The notes beneath the pieces are model-generated. The model did no database searches and was not told the DNA's origin. It was given only the letters and a program-made list of their open reading frames with translations. From Hyphomonas sp. CY54-11-8 (GTDB taxonomy: Bacteria; Pseudomonadota; Alphaproteobacteria; Caulobacterales; Hyphomonadaceae): a stretch of 64,000 nucleotides of DNA. Within the stretch, counting starts at the first letter, position 1. Every line of letters begins with the position of its first letter. Position numbers and translations under genes: made by a program. The stretch covers positions 1 to 64,000 of the forward strand of contig NZ_AWFD01000005.1 in assembly GCF_000682735.1 (NCBI RefSeq), in the 5' to 3' direction. Shown piece by piece: positions 61,234-64,000 of this stretch.

Positions 61234-61950
61234 ATGACCCAACCCCGCCTCATCCTCGTTACCGGCGCCTCCCGCGGCATCGGCCGGTCCGCCGCCCTGC
61301 ATCTCGCGAAACAGGGTGACATCGTCATTGCCATTGCCCGCTCGAAACTGGCCCTCGAAAAGCTGGACGACGAGATCCGCGCACTTGGCAGCGAAGCCGT
61401 TCTGGTGCCGATGGACCTGAAAGACACCAAGGGGATCGAGACGCTTGGCAAAGTGATCGGCGAACAGTTCGGACGCCTCGACGGCCTGGTGGCGAATGCC
61501 GGCATCCTTGGCACACTGGGACCGCTGGAGACCTGCGGCCCGCGCAGCTTCGAGGAAACAATCGCGGTGAACCTGACCGCCAATTTCCACCTGATCCGGG
61601 TGCTCGGCCCATGGCTGCACAAGTCGGAAGCCCCGCGCACCGTTTTCGTCACCTCTGGCGTTGCCCGTCACCCCCGCGCTTTCTGGGGACCTTACCAGGC
61701 CGCGAAGGCGGGTCTTGAGGCCATGGTGCTTGGCTGGGCCGACGAGCAGGAAAACCTGCCTTTGCGCGCGAACCTGTTCAATCCAGGTGGCACCCGCACC
61801 GGCATGCGCGCCGAAGCCATGCCGGGCGAAGACCCGATGAGCATTCCGTCAGCGGACGATGTGTCCGCTGAACTGGTGAAGCTCGTCAGCAAGGACGAGA
61901 CCCGTACGGGCCAGCTGGTCAACTATCGCGAAGTGGCCGCCGCACATTGA
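61234..61950 (+). CDS. Short-chain dehydrogenase/reductase
   Basis: A 238-residue SDR with the nucleotide motif TGASRGIG (10-17), VANAGILG (~86) and the catalytic YxxxK (YQAAK, ~152). It is likely NAD(P)-dependent, with an unknown substrate. It follows purF by 21 bases, and its stop TGA overlaps the next ATG by one base (TGATG), so the acetyltransferase is coupled. Confidence 0.92.
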   Translation: MTQPRLILVTGASRGIGRSAALHLAKQGDIVIAIARSKLALEKLDDEIRALGSEAVLVPMDLKDTKGIETLGKVIGEQFGRLDGLVANAGILGTLGPLETCGPRSFEETIAVNLTANFHLIRVLGPWLHKSEAPRTVFVTSGVARHPRAFWGPYQAAKAGLEAMVLGWADEQENLPLRANLFNPGGTRTGMRAEAMPGEDPMSIPSADDVSAELVKLVSKDETRTGQLVNYREVAAAH

Positions 61951-62420
61951 TGCCGGAGAAACCTGCTGTCCGGTCCGCCACAAGCGAAGACCTGCCGCTC
62001 CTGAAAGAATTCGAACAGGGCATCATCACGGCTGAGCGGCCGTATGATCACACGCTGAAGCCGGACCCGATCAGCTATTACGACATCGGAGAACTGATCG
62101 ATTCCGATGATGCAGACGTTGCCGTGGTCGAACTGGATGGCGAGATCGTTGCGTCCGGCTATGCCCACAAACAGCGTTCAAAACACTATATCCAGCACGA
62201 ATACCATGCCTTCCTGGGCTTCATGTTCGTCCGCCCGGAATATCGCGGACGCGGCCTGAACAAGATCCTGATCGATCATCTCACAGGCTGGGCCAAGGCA
62301 AACGGCCTCAGCGAGATCCGGCTGACGGTCTACTCCACGAATGAACCGGCGATCCGGGCTTATGAGAAGGCCGGCTTTGCGCCCTACATTACCGAGATGC
62401 GCCTGAATCTGGACGAGTAG
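61950..62420 (+). CDS. GNAT-family N-acetyltransferase
   Basis: A 156-residue acetyltransferase. The acetyl-CoA motif reads FMFVRPEYRGRGLNKILIDHL (~90-110), with a late STNEPAIRAYEKAGFAPYI motif B. Its start overlaps the SDR stop (TGATG). The last 32 bases overlap the convergent WYL regulator gene. The substrate is unknown. Confidence 0.9.
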   Translation: MPEKPAVRSATSEDLPLLKEFEQGIITAERPYDHTLKPDPISYYDIGELIDSDDADVAVVELDGEIVASGYAHKQRSKHYIQHEYHAFLGFMFVRPEYRGRGLNKILIDHLTGWAKANGLSEIRLTVYSTNEPAIRAYEKAGFAPYITEMRLNLDE

Positions 62421-63114
62421 TCTCGCGTTTTCGTTCCTCTTCGCGCACAGCTTCCCACCGCTTGCGCAAGCGGGCGACGCGTTCCGGGAAACGTATTTCC
62501 AGCATTTCAACCTGCTTCACCCGGTCGGTGCGAAAATGGCGGAAGCCTTCCCGCAGTTCGCACCAGGCGCACATCATGCGGATATCGTCGGCATAGACGA
62601 TCAGGAAGGGCCAGACCGTGCGACGGGTTATTTTACCAGCCTCATCGGAATAACTGAGGTCCAGCTTCTTCTGTGTCCGGATCGCTTCGCGGACCAGTGC
62701 CACATCGAAGGAATCCTCAGGCCGCTTGCGGAAACTGACCGGCACAAGCCCCGCATCCATGATGACGGGCTGGAGGTCCAGCGGCACGGCGGTCGAGAGT
62801 TTTGCGATCAGGTCTTCCGCCCCGCGAACCAGCCGCGCATCCCCGCGTGCTGCCACCCAGCGCGCCCCCAGCACGGCAGCCTCCAGTTCGTCCGTCGTCA
62901 GCATCAGCGGCGGCATGTCATATCCGGAGTCCAGCACATAGCCCGTGCCTGCCTCCCCGCGGATCGGCACACGCTGCGCGATCAGCTCTGCCATGTCGCG
63001 GTAGAGCGTACGCAGGCTGGTTTCAAGCTCTTCCGCGAGTTCCCGTCCCGTCACGGGGCGGTTCTTCCGGCGGAGGATCTGGATGATCTGGAACAGTCTC
63101 TCGGTGCGTCTCAT
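62389..63114 (-). CDS. YafY-type HTH/WYL transcriptional regulator
   Basis: A 241-residue regulator with an N-terminal winged HTH (RTERLFQIIQILRRKNRPVTGRELAEELETSLRTLYRDMAEL) and a C-terminal WYL domain; the WYL block reads TVWPFLIVYADDIRMMCAWCELREGFRHFRTDRV. WYL domains bind small ligands or nucleic acid. It is divergent from the GST-like gene. A perfect palindrome in the gap is a strong operator candidate for both. Confidence 0.9.
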   Translation of the reverse strand: MRRTERLFQIIQILRRKNRPVTGRELAEELETSLRTLYRDMAELIAQRVPIRGEAGTGYVLDSGYDMPPLMLTTDELEAAVLGARWVAARGDARLVRGAEDLIAKLSTAVPLDLQPVIMDAGLVPVSFRKRPEDSFDVALVREAIRTQKKLDLSYSDEAGKITRRTVWPFLIVYADDIRMMCAWCELREGFRHFRTDRVKQVEMLEIRFPERVARLRKRWEAVREEERKRETTRPDSGASR

Positions 63115-63135
63115 GAAAAGGACCCTACTGCCACG

Positions 63136-63159
63136 CTGCTGACACCATGCTGTCAGCAG
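63136..63159. promoter_or_regulatory. Perfect 9-6-9 palindrome, likely operator of the WYL regulator
   Basis: CTGCTGACA (63136-63144), a six-base spacer, then TGTCAGCAG (63151-63159) form a perfect inverted repeat. It lies 22 bases before the regulator start and 48 before the GST-like start. Autoregulation and control of the GST-like gene are inferred. Confidence 0.6.
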
Positions 63160-63206
63160 GCCTCCCGTATCAAGTCCTCATCGCAACCCGAACCAGGAGA
63201 AAGACG

Positions 63207-63947
63207 ATGATCACGCTTTACGGATGGGGGCCAATGTTCGACTGCCCCTCGCCCAGCCCCTATGTCATGAAGGCCGATATCCAGCTTCAGATGCTGGGCG
63301 TCGATTTCACCCGCGCCATCGCAGACCTCGACGCCGTGCCGAAGCACAAGGCTCCTTACGTCATCGATGATGGCCAGTTGATCGAAGACAGCAATTTCAT
63401 CCGCCATTATTACGAAACGAAGCTCGGCAAGGGCCTCTATGACGGCATGAGCGGCAAGGACATCGCGCTCAGCTGGGCACTCGAGCGAATGGCCGAGGGC
63501 CAGCTGAACAAGATCATGGCCTATGAGCGCTGGATGAAGGAGGACAATTTCAACAAAGGCCCGGCCCAGTTCTTCGCTGATGTCCCCGCCCCGGCCCGCC
63601 AGGCCGTGCTGAAGGAAGTCCGCGACGGCGTCGCCGCCACCAATATGAGCGAAGGCACTGGCCGCTTCACGGAAGCCGAGCGCATGCAACTCGCGGACTG
63701 GGATATCGGTGCCATCGCCATGCAGCTTGGCGAGCAGGATTATTTGCTGGGTGACCAGCCAACCTGTGCCGATGCCGCGGTCGCCGCCGTACTGATCTCG
63801 TGTGCGACGGAGTTCTTCAACACGCCGCTGAACGGCCTGGTCCGCAAGCATGACAATCTTGTGGCCTATCTCGACCGGATGACAGCCCGATATTTCGCGC
63901 ACGTTACATGGCCTGGATGGCCGGCACTGGAACAGGAGCCAGCCTGA
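63207..63947 (+). CDS. Glutathione S-transferase-like protein
   Basis: A 246-residue protein with a thioredoxin-like N-terminal domain (MITLYGWGPMFDCPSPSPYVMKADIQLQMLG) where the Pro-rich CPSPSP region sits at the usual GSH-activating position. It then has HKAPYVIDDGQLIEDSNFI, matching the GST cis-Pro/ED-S block, and a helical C-terminal domain. ATG 63207 follows an AGGAG site; the frame from 63147 crosses the palindrome and is rejected. The enzyme substrate is unknown. It is divergent from, and probably controlled by, the WYL regulator. Confidence 0.85.
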   Translation: MITLYGWGPMFDCPSPSPYVMKADIQLQMLGVDFTRAIADLDAVPKHKAPYVIDDGQLIEDSNFIRHYYETKLGKGLYDGMSGKDIALSWALERMAEGQLNKIMAYERWMKEDNFNKGPAQFFADVPAPARQAVLKEVRDGVAATNMSEGTGRFTEAERMQLADWDIGAIAMQLGEQDYLLGDQPTCADAAVAAVLISCATEFFNTPLNGLVRKHDNLVAYLDRMTARYFAHVTWPGWPALEQEPA

Positions 63948-64000
63948 CCGCCGGCGAGTCGAAAAAAATATGCCGTAATCTGATAATGTAAAACGAACTT

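Noticed and set aside
1-64000. CRISPR arrays, insertion sequences, prophage genes, toxin-antitoxin or secretion islands
   Set aside because: No regularly spaced repeats, transposases, integrases or phage structural genes were found; the gene content reads as core chromosome.

Overview
The window is about 64 kb of GC-rich chromosome from an alphaproteobacterium, most likely of the Hyphomonadaceae (Hyphomonas-like). This placement is inferred from the gene families (DUF1491, DUF2336, PAS_5-type PAS protein, MucR, a two-lobed periplasmic aspartyl protease), the alphaproteobacterial order alr-mlaE-mlaF-radA-cvpA-purF, and CtrA-like boxes (TTAA-N7-TTAA) in front of small cell-envelope and hypothetical genes. 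It is core-genome-like: I see no insertion sequence, prophage, integrase, CRISPR array or rRNA. About 60 protein genes, two tRNAs and one clear pseudogene can be supported.

Layout. 1-4.5 kb: a metallophosphoesterase cut by the window edge, a diacylglycerol-kinase-like gene, an entericidin-like lipoprotein, a small DUF1328 membrane protein, tRNA-Gly and tRNA-Tyr, rlmB, and a membrane-anchored hypothetical protein. 4.6-9.8 kb: a divergent PEP carboxylase, a two-domain aspartyl protease and a thiolase. 9.9-13 kb: an iron-uptake unit, with a Fur-like dyad, a TonB-dependent siderophore receptor and a PiuC-type hydroxylase. 13.4-19.2 kb: a hydrolase lipoprotein, a SpoIIAA-like protein, dnaJ, and the lpoA / rsmI / yraN neighbourhood. 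Here yraN is broken by stops and a frameshift and is separated from rsmI by an acetyltransferase gene. 19.4-26.3 kb: a diguanylate cyclase, an acyl-CoA dehydrogenase, a secreted hypothetical, two paralogous TetR regulators and a Baeyer-Villiger-type monooxygenase.

26.6-43.6 kb: a class A PBP, an RsmC-like methyltransferase, rsuA, a TauD-like dioxygenase, an ATP-grasp-like protein convergent with a polysaccharide flippase, an ABC-F ATPase, a PAN-domain protein, prfC, several small conserved genes with CtrA-like boxes, an orphan membrane histidine kinase divergent from a secreted protein, sufE, a PAS protein and a MucR/Ros regulator.

43.6-51.7 kb is the most unusual block: ten minus-strand genes, mostly joined by ATGA overlaps, encoding a multisubunit cation/proton antiporter. 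The order is E-F-G-(DUF4040/MbhE)-B-C-D-D-orf-D. This matches the membrane arm of Mbh-type complexes more than a classical Mrp operon: there is no full-length MnhA, there are three NuoL/M/N-like subunits, and an unrecognised small membrane protein is embedded.

51.7-64 kb: a DUF2336 protein, a DoxX-like membrane protein, an MFS transporter, the alr-mlaE-mlaF-radA-cvpA-purF-SDR-GNAT series, and a YafY/WYL regulator divergent from a GST-like gene, with a perfect 9-6-9 palindrome between them.
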